A stretch of 6,968 nt of DNA from an uncultured Eubacteriales bacterium (GCA_902766915.1 CACXFN010000074.1:1-6968), one strand, 5' to 3'. Numbered from the stretch's first letter, positions 1-6,251 are shown. Made by a program: numbers and translations. The notes: generated by a model not told the origin, from the sequence alone.

Positions 1-166
1 AATCATTCTGCACCTTTGTTTCTTCTTCTGTAAGAACTTGATTGTTTCCGCCGGAGATATTATTCATGTCCATCCTTCTATCCGGTAAAGAGTTTGAAAT
101 ATAAAACAAGAATAAAAATGCACCAATAACTGCGATAGCTATAACTACAATTTTAAAAATTGTCAT
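1..166 (-). CDS. Small membrane-anchored protein of unknown function (5' part only)
   Basis: This open frame begins at the ATG at 166 and runs off the window after 55 codons, so only the N-terminus is visible. It starts MTIFKIVVIAIAVIGAFLF. Residues about 4-23 form one strongly hydrophobic segment with a single preceding Lys, which fits an uncleaved N-terminal membrane anchor or a signal peptide. After it comes a polar stretch rich in Asp, Asn, Gly and Glu (residues about 26-55), presumably extracytoplasmic. There is no lipobox cysteine. The start is well supported by AGGAGG at 172-177, five bases upstream, and by a near-consensus promoter at 199-227. An ATG at 170 is out of frame and hits a stop after five codons. 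I do not recognise the family, and the missing C-terminus would be needed to assign a role. Confidence 0.7.
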   Translation of the reverse strand, partial: MTIFKIVVIAIAVIGAFLFLFYISNSLPDRRMDMNNISGGNNQVLTEEETKVQND

Positions 167-198
167 ACATTCCTCCTCTCAAATCACCACTTTTCTTT

Positions 199-227
199 AT
201 TGTATCAAGCCATCGCAAGATTGTCAA
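199..227 (-). promoter_or_regulatory. Sigma-A-type promoter for the small membrane protein gene
   Basis: Reading the minus strand, TTGACA (227-222) is followed by exactly 17 bases and then TACAAT (204-199). This is a perfect -35 box and a five-of-six -10 box. Transcription would begin near 192, giving a leader of about 25 nt that contains the AGGAGG ribosome binding site. The -35 box lies inside the dyad at 217-242, so the promoter may be controlled. It makes the downstream gene independent of the XRE gene that precedes it. Confidence 0.75.
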
Positions 228-242
228 TAATTTAACAATCTT
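217..242 (-). promoter_or_regulatory. Dyad overlapping the -35 box and abutting the XRE stop codon
   Basis: On the minus strand, an 11-base arm AAGATTGTTAA is followed by ATTA and then the arm TTGACAATCTT. All positions pair if one G-U pair is allowed. The dyad starts at the last base of the XRE stop codon and contains the whole TTGACA -35 box in its second arm. No run of T follows, so it is a poor intrinsic terminator. A repressor operator, perhaps for the regulator encoded just upstream, is an alternative reading and is inference only. Confidence 0.4.
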
Positions 243-823
243 TATTTCCACTCAAACAGTCCATCTTTATTACAATAGTAGTATATCTTTCTAACGCCGG
301 AGATTTTTAGTCTCGCTTCTGCTCCTCCTTCCGGGTAGAGTTTAACCATTTCGATTCTGTCAGGAGACATGGCGGCAATAAAGGAGATATAGTGGGACTT
401 TGTCATAGGGTGATTAATTTGAACAAAGTACTCATCCTCCATACATTCAATGTTAATTTCGTGGTTCCCATCCGCCGGTTCTGCTTGCTCCGGCGTCAAA
501 AGAATTCCATGACAGTTAACTGCTGCCTCCCCTGTGCTGTGAATCACATTACCGCAAACAGGACAAACGTAAAACGACCTCTTAAGCATGTTTGCCGCTG
601 TATTGGTGTTTCTGATGGGTTCACCGGAAAAGAGTTCCGTTATTGACACATGAAATATCTTCGATATAGGTTCCAACAAAGTTATATCCGGATAACCCTT
701 TCCGGTCTCCCATTTTGATACCGCTTTATCGCTCACCCCCAATGCCTCTGCCAGTTGGCACTGAGTCATTTTATTCTTCTCCCGCAATTCTTTGATAACT
801 GCGCCCGTAACATATGTATTCAT
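242..823 (-). CDS. XRE-family regulator fused to a desulfoferrodoxin-like metal-binding domain
   Basis: A 193-residue cytoplasmic DNA-binding protein. Residues about 9-68 form an HTH_3/XRE domain (MTQCQLAEALGVSDKAVSKWE, then a typical PDITLLEPISKIF helix). From about residue 84 the protein resembles desulfoferrodoxin/superoxide reductase. There is a CPVCGN knuckle (Cys87, Cys90), Cys104-His105 where desulfoferrodoxin has a Cys-Cys pair, His121, then HPMTKSH (His138, His144), and near the end CNKDG (Cys184, Asp187). In true superoxide reductases the iron ligands are four His and one Cys, with the last pair in a CNxH motif; here that final His is Asp. The Lys next to the first ligand His is also absent (GNHEI). 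A redox- or metal-responsive regulator is therefore more likely than an enzyme. The ATG at 823 is preferred because GGAGG at 833-837 sits eight bases upstream; a GTG at 832 would overlap that site. The targets are unknown. Confidence 0.85.
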   Translation of the reverse strand: MNTYVTGAVIKELREKNKMTQCQLAEALGVSDKAVSKWETGKGYPDITLLEPISKIFHVSITELFSGEPIRNTNTAANMLKRSFYVCPVCGNVIHSTGEAAVNCHGILLTPEQAEPADGNHEINIECMEDEYFVQINHPMTKSHYISFIAAMSPDRIEMVKLYPEGGAEARLKISGVRKIYYYCNKDGLFEWK

Positions 824-873
824 TCCAATCACCTCCGCAAAGGATTCTATATCAAACTCTGCGGATCAGCCAC

Positions 874-895
874 CTACTTTTAGTAGAGTTACTCT
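874..895 (-). promoter_or_regulatory. Two overlapping palindromes upstream of the XRE gene (possible operator)
   Basis: CTACT-TTT-AGTAG at 874-886 and AGAGT-T-ACTCT at 885-895 are perfect inverted repeats that share two bases. They lie about 50-70 bp upstream of the XRE start codon. They also sit just downstream of a minus-strand TATAAT at 912-907, where a repressor operator would be expected. No convincing -35 box accompanies that TATAAT. Autoregulation by the XRE protein is inference. Confidence 0.35.
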
Positions 896-1038
896 TCTAT
901 TTCTAAATTATAAGCATCTATTGCCGTCTACCATTCCTTCTATGCCATCTCTTCATCCACAACTGCTTCAAGCAAGACGGAAATTTCGTTCTCAATCGCT
1001 TTTCTGCGGTTTCCTTCATGTGAAATCTTGAATGTCAT
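889..1038 (-). pseudogene. Possible decayed small gene with two in-frame TAG codons
   Basis: The minus-strand frame from the ATG at 1038 encodes 32 residues (beginning MTFKISHEGNRRKAIENEIS) up to a TAG at 942-940. The same frame continues past it, through a second TAG at 930-928, to a TAA at 891-889 with protein-like text (TAIDAYNLEIEE). The peptide is hydrophilic and probably helical. There is no ribosome binding site in front of the ATG, and the frame begins 31 bp after the rlmD stop. This looks more like a relic than a live gene. I do not recognise the family, and chance coding character in about 150 bp cannot be excluded. Confidence 0.25.
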
Positions 1039-1069
1039 ATGTGGGTAAAATAGCGTAAATCAAGGATTT

Positions 1070-2755
1070 TCAGCAATTTGCCAGGCTTAGCAAAATCACT
1101 GCCTCCACATGGCTCGAATGGCAAAACATATCCACAGGACTCGCTTCCACCAATTCATATCCCTTCTCTATCAAAAACTTTACGTCCCGGGCCAAGGTAC
1201 CAGGATTACAGGATACGTAAATAATTCTTTGCGGCGAGACCTCTGCAACCGCATTTAAAAGATCTTCATCGCAACCTGCCCTCGGTGGGTCAAGAATCAC
1301 CGCAGAGATGTTTTTTAGAATCACTTTTTCCTTATCAATTCCTTCGGTTTCATCCTCCTCATCTGCTGTCGATGCTTTCGGTTTATTCAGAATTGCGGGA
1401 AGCACCTCTTCTGCTTTACCGCAAATGAACCTTTCATTAACAACACCGTTAATAACCGCATTTCTATTGGCATCAATCACGGCTTCTTTGACTGATTCTA
1501 TTCCCAATACCTCACCTTCATAGTTCTTGGCAATCAAAGTTCCAATTGTGCCTACTCCACAGTACAAATCCAGAATCATATCATTGGCCGATGTCTCCAT
1601 GGGTTTACTATCATTCTCTAAGGACAAATACTCCAGAACTTTACTATAAAGCTTCTCTGTCTGTACCGGATTAACCTGATAAAAAGCCCTAGGTGATATC
1701 TCAAAATCAAGCCCCATCAACCTATCTTTTATGGTATGTTTACCCGCAATATATTCCAGCTTTGTCTTAGTTATGGTTTTTACGGGAGCTTTCTTACCCC
1801 CTTCACGAATTTCATACTCGCGATTCACAACAACGCTTTCCAAACTATATAAGAGGGCACCGCCGGAATCGTCAACTGTATTTTCGTTTCTGAATTCCCA
1901 CATATCACTTTTATTTAGAGAATAAATAGCGTCCTCCAAGTCATAGCAAAAATCCTCAATTTCCGGTAATTCTCCCTTTCCGTTAACGTTTACAATAACC
2001 ATCACTTCGCCAGTTCCAAAGGCGGTTTTTACTGTCATGCCACTGATTACCAAGCTGTCCCTTGATTTATTCCCTTGCCTACCTTTCAATGCAGGTTTAA
2101 CCAAATATGGATATTTCGTTACATATTCTCTTAAAACATTTGCAGCAATATTAGCCGTCGGTGCCTGAATCATGCAATTATCACAGTTAACTATCTTATG
2201 GCTTTTTCTACCTCTGAAACCAACCGCTGGCTTTCCTTGTTCATCAAGGCCAACCGCCATTGATGCCTTATTCCTGTAACCCCAGTAGTTCTTAAGACTA
2301 TCCATTCCAATAATTGGATTAATCTTTGGGCTTTCTATTCCAGCGATTCTTTCGATTTTGTCCTGAACATGCTTAGCTTTTAGCATAAGCTGAGTCTCAT
2401 AATTAAGAAAACCAAAGGCACAACCACCGCACGCCTCAATATATGGACAAACACTATCAGTCACAATACTTTTTTGATCAAACCTCTTATCATCATCAGC
2501 ATTTATTCCGGATTTTTCAAAGCCTTGTTTATGCTCCACCCTATAAGGTGAAAGTTTCAGTATCTCTATTACCTCCGAAAATGCATAATTCTTCTTTGCT
2601 TTCGTAATCCGTACTTTGACTATATCCCCATATACTGCACCGCTAACAAAGATAGCCATACCATCTTCAGTATGTCCAATACCGGCACCATCCTCCGCCA
2701 TGTCTGTTATTTCAACAATTGGATTATCTACTTTATCCATACTATTATCAATCAT
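1070..2755 (-). CDS. rlmD: 23S rRNA (uracil-5-)-methyltransferase, RlmD/RumA (TrmA) family
   Basis: This is a cytoplasmic S-adenosylmethionine-dependent enzyme that forms 5-methyluridine in RNA. In low-GC Gram-positives members of this family modify 23S rRNA at U1939 and/or U747. Residues about 10-67 form a TRAM RNA-binding domain. Cys103, Cys109 and Cys112 (CGGC region), with Cys191 or Cys194 in CDNCM, are the expected 4Fe-4S ligands. The methyltransferase domain shows FYQVN (358-362), the SAM loop DLYCGVGTIG (396-405), DPPRAGC (489-495), the catalytic Cys516 in SCNPGT, and HVEAVI at 549-554 with the conserved Glu551. At 561 residues it is longer than the roughly 450 usual for the family. 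The extra length includes a highly acidic stretch at about 458-478 just before the DPPRAG motif and insertions near 81-98 and 381-392. It lies 35 bp downstream of the macro-domain gene and is probably cotranscribed with it. AGGA stands close in front of the ATG at 2755, and Met6 is an alternative start. Whether the target is U1939, U747 or both cannot be told from the sequence. Confidence 0.92.
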   Translation of the reverse strand: MIDNSMDKVDNPIVEITDMAEDGAGIGHTEDGMAIFVSGAVYGDIVKVRITKAKKNYAFSEVIEILKLSPYRVEHKQGFEKSGINADDDKRFDQKSIVTDSVCPYIEACGGCAFGFLNYETQLMLKAKHVQDKIERIAGIESPKINPIIGMDSLKNYWGYRNKASMAVGLDEQGKPAVGFRGRKSHKIVNCDNCMIQAPTANIAANVLREYVTKYPYLVKPALKGRQGNKSRDSLVISGMTVKTAFGTGEVMVIVNVNGKGELPEIEDFCYDLEDAIYSLNKSDMWEFRNENTVDDSGGALLYSLESVVVNREYEIREGGKKAPVKTITKTKLEYIAGKHTIKDRLMGLDFEISPRAFYQVNPVQTEKLYSKVLEYLSLENDSKPMETSANDMILDLYCGVGTIGTLIAKNYEGEVLGIESVKEAVIDANRNAVINGVVNERFICGKAEEVLPAILNKPKASTADEEDETEGIDKEKVILKNISAVILDPPRAGCDEDLLNAVAEVSPQRIIYVSCNPGTLARDVKFLIEKGYELVEASPVDMFCHSSHVEAVILLSLANC

Positions 2756-2790
2756 TTTCCTAGTTATAATTATTAGTTATCCTTAGGTTT

Positions 2791-3291
2791 TTAAATCTCT
2801 TTCTCATAGGCATCAAAGGTTTTATCGTCAAAGAGAGCCCACTCAACCAAATCAAAAGAGTCCGGATTTGCTTCTAAGAATTCCTTCACAGTGCCTACTG
2901 CAATCTTTGCCGCTTGCTCCAAAGGATAACTATATACACCAGTAGAAATAGAAGGAAAAGCAATCCTTCTAAGTCCATGTTCTTTGGCTAAATTCATGGC
3001 ATTGTAGTAGCAGTTTCTAAGGAGTTCAGGCTCTCCATTACTACCACCCGACCAAATGGGTCCAGCAGTATGAATAATATTCTTATAGGGAAGATCGTAT
3101 GCTCCTGTAATCTTTGCTTCTCCCGTATTACAACCGTTAAGTGTTCTGCATTCCTCCAAAAGCTTAGGTCCTGCCGCCCTATGAATTGCACCATCGACAC
3201 CACCTCCGCCCAGGAGGGAAGTGTTTGCAGCATTAACTATAACATCAACATCATCCAGTTTTGTAATATCACCTTTTATTATTCTAATCAT
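2791..3291 (-). CDS. Macro-domain protein, YmdB/MacroD-like O-acetyl-ADP-ribose deacetylase
   Basis: A 166-residue single-domain protein that matches the MacroD/YmdB class almost end to end; E. coli YmdB is 177 residues. Members hydrolyse O-acetyl-ADP-ribose and remove mono-ADP-ribose from acidic side chains, and YmdB has also been reported to modulate RNase III. Visible motifs are [17 protein letters not shown] (7-23), the glycine-rich ADP-ribose loop [14 protein letters not shown] (28-41) with the conserved Asp33, HTAGP (74-78), and the phosphate-binding loop [10 protein letters not shown] (114-123). The Zn-binding insertion of sirtuin-linked macrodomains is absent. The frame stays open upstream to an ATG at 3414. 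I chose the ATG at 3291 because AGGAGA stands five bases before it and because the macro fold starts exactly there; the extra 41 residues have no family counterpart and overlap a likely promoter. It is the first gene of a probable operon with rlmD. Confidence 0.9.
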   Translation of the reverse strand: MIRIIKGDITKLDDVDVIVNAANTSLLGGGGVDGAIHRAAGPKLLEECRTLNGCNTGEAKITGAYDLPYKNIIHTAGPIWSGGSNGEPELLRNCYYNAMNLAKEHGLRRIAFPSISTGVYSYPLEQAAKIAVGTVKEFLEANPDSFDLVEWALFDDKTFDAYEKEI

Positions 3292-3340
3292 ATCTTTCTC
3301 CTGACTATTAATCACTTCAAAATAACCGTATACTTTAATA

Positions 3341-3346
3341 AGTATA
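3341..3346 (-). promoter_or_regulatory. Probable -10 box for the macro-domain/rlmD operon
   Basis: The minus strand reads TATACT at 3346-3341, a five-of-six match to the -10 consensus, about 50 bp upstream of the macro-domain start codon. I see no good TTGACA-like -35 box at 16-18 bp, so the call is tentative. Confidence 0.4.
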
Positions 3347-3395
3347 TCATATTCGCCCATTATTGTATTAAAACTTTGAAAGTGATAAGATGTAT

Positions 3396-3405
3396 GTAAA
3401 TTTAC
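3396..3405. promoter_or_regulatory. Perfect 10-bp palindrome in the divergent intergenic region
   Basis: GTAAATTTAC is a perfect palindrome between the divergent macro-domain and kinase-like genes. It is about 50 bp upstream of the putative -10 of the macro gene and about 30 bp upstream of the -35 of the kinase-like gene. It could bind a regulator, but a 10-bp AT-rich palindrome can arise by chance. Confidence 0.2.
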
Positions 3406-3434
3406 TATTTCCATGACCCATTATTCACATGGAC

Positions 3435-3463
3435 TTGCTTAATAATCCCGAAAATAATAGATT
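3435..3463 (+). promoter_or_regulatory. Probable promoter for the ASKHA/ROK-like gene
   Basis: TTGCTT at 3435-3440 and TAGATT at 3458-3463 are separated by 17 bp, and each matches four of six consensus bases. Transcription would start near 3470, leaving a short leader that contains AAAGGAG at 3475-3481. Confidence 0.45.
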
Positions 3464-3488
3464 AATATAGCATCAAAGGAGTTCACAA

Positions 3489-4871
3489 ATGAATATATAT
3501 GGCATAAACGTTAATCCAAAGAACATCCCTTCTCTAGACCCTGAATTTACACCAATTGGTCTTTATCAAAAAGCTTTTTTGGAGTCAGCTGGAGAGACGT
3601 GCCCTATTGGTATAGCAATAGAAAGAGCTAATGGTCAAATAGCTGAGGTCAATACCTTTATCCATGGGACCCCTGAGATGAAGGATGCAGACAATTATTA
3701 TGTTGACAGACTGGTAAAAACCCTCCTATGGATGAAGGGCGGCTTTCGCATCTACGTATCCGGTAATAAAGATATTTTTGATTACCTATCAAAGGCATAT
3801 TCCAATAATGGATCACGAGCCTTTGATTACCACTTTATGGCCCATATATTCGAGCAACCCTTTGAAGTTATCTTCTGCCATGAGATTCCAAGGGCAAAGG
3901 ACAATCCACAAAAGATTGGGGGTCATACCGATGGATATAGAATCGGCTTTGATGCCGGTGGCAGCGACCGTAAGGTGTCTGCATTAGTTAATGGAGAAAG
4001 TGTTTATGATGAAGAAGTTGTTTGGTTTCCAAAAACCACAGCGGACCCGGAATATCATTATGAAGGGATAGTTGATGCTTTGAAAACCGCTGCTTCGCAT
4101 CTCCCAAAGGTTGATGCAGTGGGCGTATCCAGCGCAGGTATATTTATAAACAACCGCACTATGAGGGCATCACTTTTTGCCAGTGTTCCAGAGGAACTAT
4201 TGGATTCAAAGGTAAAGGATATTTACGTTCGTGCAATTAATGATACATTTGGCGATATACCCTTTTCCGTTGTCAATGATGGCGATGTATCAGCACTGGC
4301 AGGAAAGCTCAGTCTAGGTGAAAACAATGTTCTAGGCATCGCCATGGGCACCAGTGAAGCCGCAGGCTTTGTTGATAAAGACGGATGTATCACAGGGTGG
4401 TTAAACGAATTGGCATTTGTTCCCGTTGATTGTAACCCAGATGCTATGGTCGATGAATGGAGTGGTGATGTAGGATGCGGAGTTAAATACTTTTCTCAGG
4501 ATTCTGTAATAAAACTTGCGCCAAGAGCAGGAATTATTTTAGACGATAGCTTATCACCGGCAGAAAAACTAAAAGTAGTACAGGACAAAATGGAATCAGA
4601 CGATCCAAATGCTGTTGCAATTTACGAAAGCATAGGTGTATATCTGGCACATACGTTGGCTTTCTATCATTCACTTTATGATATGAAACATGTTCTTTTA
4701 CTCGGAAGAGTAATGAGCGGAAAAGGTGGCGATTTAATTTTGGCAACATGCAAAAACGTTTTGGCAGATGAATACCCCGCCATTGGAAGCAAAATACTTC
4801 CCGCTCTTCCTGATGAAAAATTTAGAAGGGTTGGGCAATCCGCCACTGCAGCGACATTACCGGCAGTTTAA
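3489..4871 (+). CDS. ASKHA-fold ROK-like putative sugar kinase with an N-terminal extension
   Basis: A 460-residue cytoplasmic protein. From about residue 150 it shows the layout of the sugar kinase/hexokinase/actin superfamily. There is a phosphate-1 loop, IGFDAGGSDRK (152-162); a ROK-like catalytic segment, VVNDGDVSALAGK (261-273), with Asp264 as candidate base; a phosphate-2 glycine loop, GIAMGTSEAAG (283-293); and a late LLLGRVMSGKGG (403-414) suiting the adenosine-binding region. The Cys-rich Zn motif of classical ROK proteins (CxCGxxGCxE) is absent, with DVGCGVKYF in its approximate place. Residues 1-145 have no counterpart in ordinary ROK kinases of about 300 residues; residues 38-58 (starting CPIGIAIERANGQ) vaguely resemble a second, degenerate phosphate-1 hairpin. 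The start is fixed by AAAGGAG seven bases upstream. It is convergent with an N-acylglucosamine 2-epimerase family gene, so an amino-sugar or epimerised-sugar kinase is a reasonable guess; the substrate is not determinable from sequence. Confidence 0.7.
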   Translation: MNIYGINVNPKNIPSLDPEFTPIGLYQKAFLESAGETCPIGIAIERANGQIAEVNTFIHGTPEMKDADNYYVDRLVKTLLWMKGGFRIYVSGNKDIFDYLSKAYSNNGSRAFDYHFMAHIFEQPFEVIFCHEIPRAKDNPQKIGGHTDGYRIGFDAGGSDRKVSALVNGESVYDEEVVWFPKTTADPEYHYEGIVDALKTAASHLPKVDAVGVSSAGIFINNRTMRASLFASVPEELLDSKVKDIYVRAINDTFGDIPFSVVNDGDVSALAGKLSLGENNVLGIAMGTSEAAGFVDKDGCITGWLNELAFVPVDCNPDAMVDEWSGDVGCGVKYFSQDSVIKLAPRAGIILDDSLSPAEKLKVVQDKMESDDPNAVAIYESIGVYLAHTLAFYHSLYDMKHVLLLGRVMSGKGGDLILATCKNVLADEYPAIGSKILPALPDEKFRRVGQSATAATLPAV

Positions 4872-4877
4872 AATGAT

Positions 4878-4905
4878 AAGGAGCCAGTCCGGCTCCTTTC
4901 TTTCT
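4878..4905 (+). terminator. Intrinsic terminator, probably shared by the two convergent genes
   Basis: AAGGAGCC (4878-4885), the loop AGTCC, and GGCTCCTT (4891-4898) form a perfect 8-bp stem, followed by TCTTTCT. It begins 7 bp after the kinase-like stop codon. On the minus strand, downstream of the epimerase-family stop at 4950, the same stem is followed by TATCATTTT, so it can probably stop transcription from both sides. Confidence 0.85.
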
Positions 4906-4949
4906 GTATATCAGTATTTAAACATATATAATAATATTGAGCAAAAGAA

Positions 4950-6161
4950 TTAGAAGTGTTTTTCAGCTATTTCTTCCATCATCTTATCCACCATAGTTAA
5001 ACTTCTTGGAACGTGGAACGGTCCCTTGAATGTTGAACCCTTGCAGGGTGGTTCTGTGGGCTTTCCGTCCCTTCTTAAGTATCCAAACCACTCACCATAT
5101 TCCGGATCTGCAAAATATTTTTTGCAGTATTCGTAAGTCTTATAGAACCAATCCAAATAGAACTCATCCCCCGTGTCCCTATAATACATCATAGTTGCTA
5201 TAAGCATTTCATTATGAGGCCACCACATTTTCATATCGTGTTCATATGCCTCCGGAGGATTTCCAAGGCAATCAGTGAAATATAGGAGTCCCTCATATTC
5301 CTTATCCCAACCTGCTTCCACAGCGTTTTTAAAAATATCTTCAGCCTTTTGGTATAAGGACTCATCACCTATGTCCCTGGCATGCATGGCCAAGAACCAG
5401 CTTCCCTCAATATCATTTCCTGGGTTAACTATCCTTCCCTCCGTTGTCAAAAGCTGCGGAGTTCCATCTAAAGACACATTCTCCAATAAGCATTTCAACT
5501 CAGGCTTATAATGATATTTTATAATATCATCAGCACAGATTTTAGCCCTTTCCTTATATGTATCGCTTCTTTCCGGATCGCATCTAAGCATTATACTTGT
5601 AACATTTAGATAGATCATAGGGTCACCAACGAATCGACTCCGTCTCGTTTCAGGCTCAACTTTTGGAGGCATATTAACAGGATCTTTCATTAGGCCCTTC
5701 CTGATATTCCAAGTTAGGTCATAAGCCCTTCTGGCTCTTTCCAGATACTCAGTTTCCCCGGTATTTGCATAGTACTCAACATTTGCTATAGTGTAGAAAT
5801 CCTCAGAGAACATATACCTGCGCTGTCTCAATGGTTGGCCATCCTCTGTAACAGTAAAAAACAATCTGCCTCCTGCCTTATGATTTATGCAATGATCTTC
5901 TAAAAAATCGATACAGCTTTTACTGAATTCCAACCACTCTTCTCTTTTACCATAAACCGAGCACAAGTATGCATATGTCCAACCACAACGTCCTTGCATC
6001 CAAACACTTTTATCTGTCGAAAAAACACGGCCTTCTCTATTAAGGCAGGTGTATACACCGCCATGCACTTTATCCCAACCATGCTCAATCCAGAAATCCG
6101 TACTTCTTTTAAGTTCATCCTTCACCCACTGGTGAACTTCCTTAAATTTGGCCTTATCCAT
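4950..6161 (-). CDS. N-acylglucosamine 2-epimerase (AGE/RnBP) family protein
   Basis: A 403-residue soluble (alpha/alpha)6-barrel protein, the same length as the mammalian renin-binding/AGE protein (402). The family interconverts N-acetylglucosamine and N-acetylmannosamine, or epimerises related sugars. Family motifs run in order: GGVYTCLNREG (34-44), VWMQGRCGWTYA (53-64), GRLFFTVTEDG (98-108), RYMFSEDFY (115-123), NPGNDIEGSWF (246-256), MKMWWPHNE (310-318), DPEYGEWFGYL (352-362) and FKGPFHVPRSL (378-388). His383 in FHVPR matches one of the two proposed catalytic His of AGE. The other, in PGHxxE, is replaced by Asn249 (codon AAT), while Glu252 is kept. The substrate may therefore differ from N-acetylglucosamine, or the mechanism may rely on other residues. 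The start at 6161 has AGGGA a few bases upstream and lies behind a good promoter. The gene is divergent from a sugar ABC ATPase gene and convergent with a putative sugar kinase gene. Confidence 0.9.
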   Translation of the reverse strand: MDKAKFKEVHQWVKDELKRSTDFWIEHGWDKVHGGVYTCLNREGRVFSTDKSVWMQGRCGWTYAYLCSVYGKREEWLEFSKSCIDFLEDHCINHKAGGRLFFTVTEDGQPLRQRRYMFSEDFYTIANVEYYANTGETEYLERARRAYDLTWNIRKGLMKDPVNMPPKVEPETRRSRFVGDPMIYLNVTSIMLRCDPERSDTYKERAKICADDIIKYHYKPELKCLLENVSLDGTPQLLTTEGRIVNPGNDIEGSWFLAMHARDIGDESLYQKAEDIFKNAVEAGWDKEYEGLLYFTDCLGNPPEAYEHDMKMWWPHNEMLIATMMYYRDTGDEFYLDWFYKTYEYCKKYFADPEYGEWFGYLRRDGKPTEPPCKGSTFKGPFHVPRSLTMVDKMMEEIAEKHF

Positions 6162-6220
6162 TATCCCTGCCTTCTCTCCCTTCGTTTATTCTTTAGTTTA
6201 ACATACTGTTTTGATACACT

Positions 6221-6249
6221 ATTCTACCATTTTCAAATGACTATTTCAA
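6221..6249 (-). promoter_or_regulatory. Promoter of the AGE-family gene
   Basis: On the minus strand, TTGAAA (6249-6244) is followed by 17 bases and then TAGAAT (6226-6221); both boxes match five of six consensus bases. Transcription would begin near 6214, about 53 nt before the ATG. TTTCAAA occurs twice on the plus strand here (6231-6237 and 6244-6250), 13 bp apart, the second copy overlapping the -35 box. Confidence 0.65.
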
Positions 6250-6251
6250 AG

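Noticed and set aside
392..646. Open frame on the plus strand opposite the XRE gene.
   Set aside because: It lies antisense to a clearly conserved protein, and its translation has no domain-like pattern.
824..832. A GTG start at 832 for the XRE-desulfoferrodoxin gene.
   Set aside because: It overlaps the GGAGGTGAT ribosome binding site, which is correctly spaced for the ATG at 823.
792..1031. Plus-strand 79-residue open frame across the XRE upstream region.
   Set aside because: It overlaps the start of the XRE gene and its leader, and its low-complexity translation shows no family features.
889..1038. TAG read-through (amber recoding) in the relic after rlmD.
   Set aside because: There is no ribosome binding site, and the visible genes whose ends I read use TAA or TGA. 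Nothing points to a TAG-decoding system in this window.
1308..1925. Two plus-strand open frames (1308-1523 and 1731-1925) opposite rlmD.
   Set aside because: Both are antisense to conserved rlmD motifs, and their translations look like reverse-strand shadows.
2994..3399. Two open frames overlapping the macro-domain gene, one on each strand.
   Set aside because: They overlap the conserved ADP-ribose-binding region in other frames and have no ribosome binding sites that I can see.
3292..3414. A 41-residue N-terminal extension of the macro-domain protein, starting at the ATG at 3414.
   Set aside because: The macro fold starts exactly at the ATG at 3291, which has a good AGGAGA site. The extension has no family counterpart and overlaps a likely -10 box.
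4534..4953. Frames of 71 and 61 residues over the end of the kinase-like gene.
   Set aside because: Both are out-of-frame or antisense readings of a well-supported gene, and one runs through the terminator hairpin.
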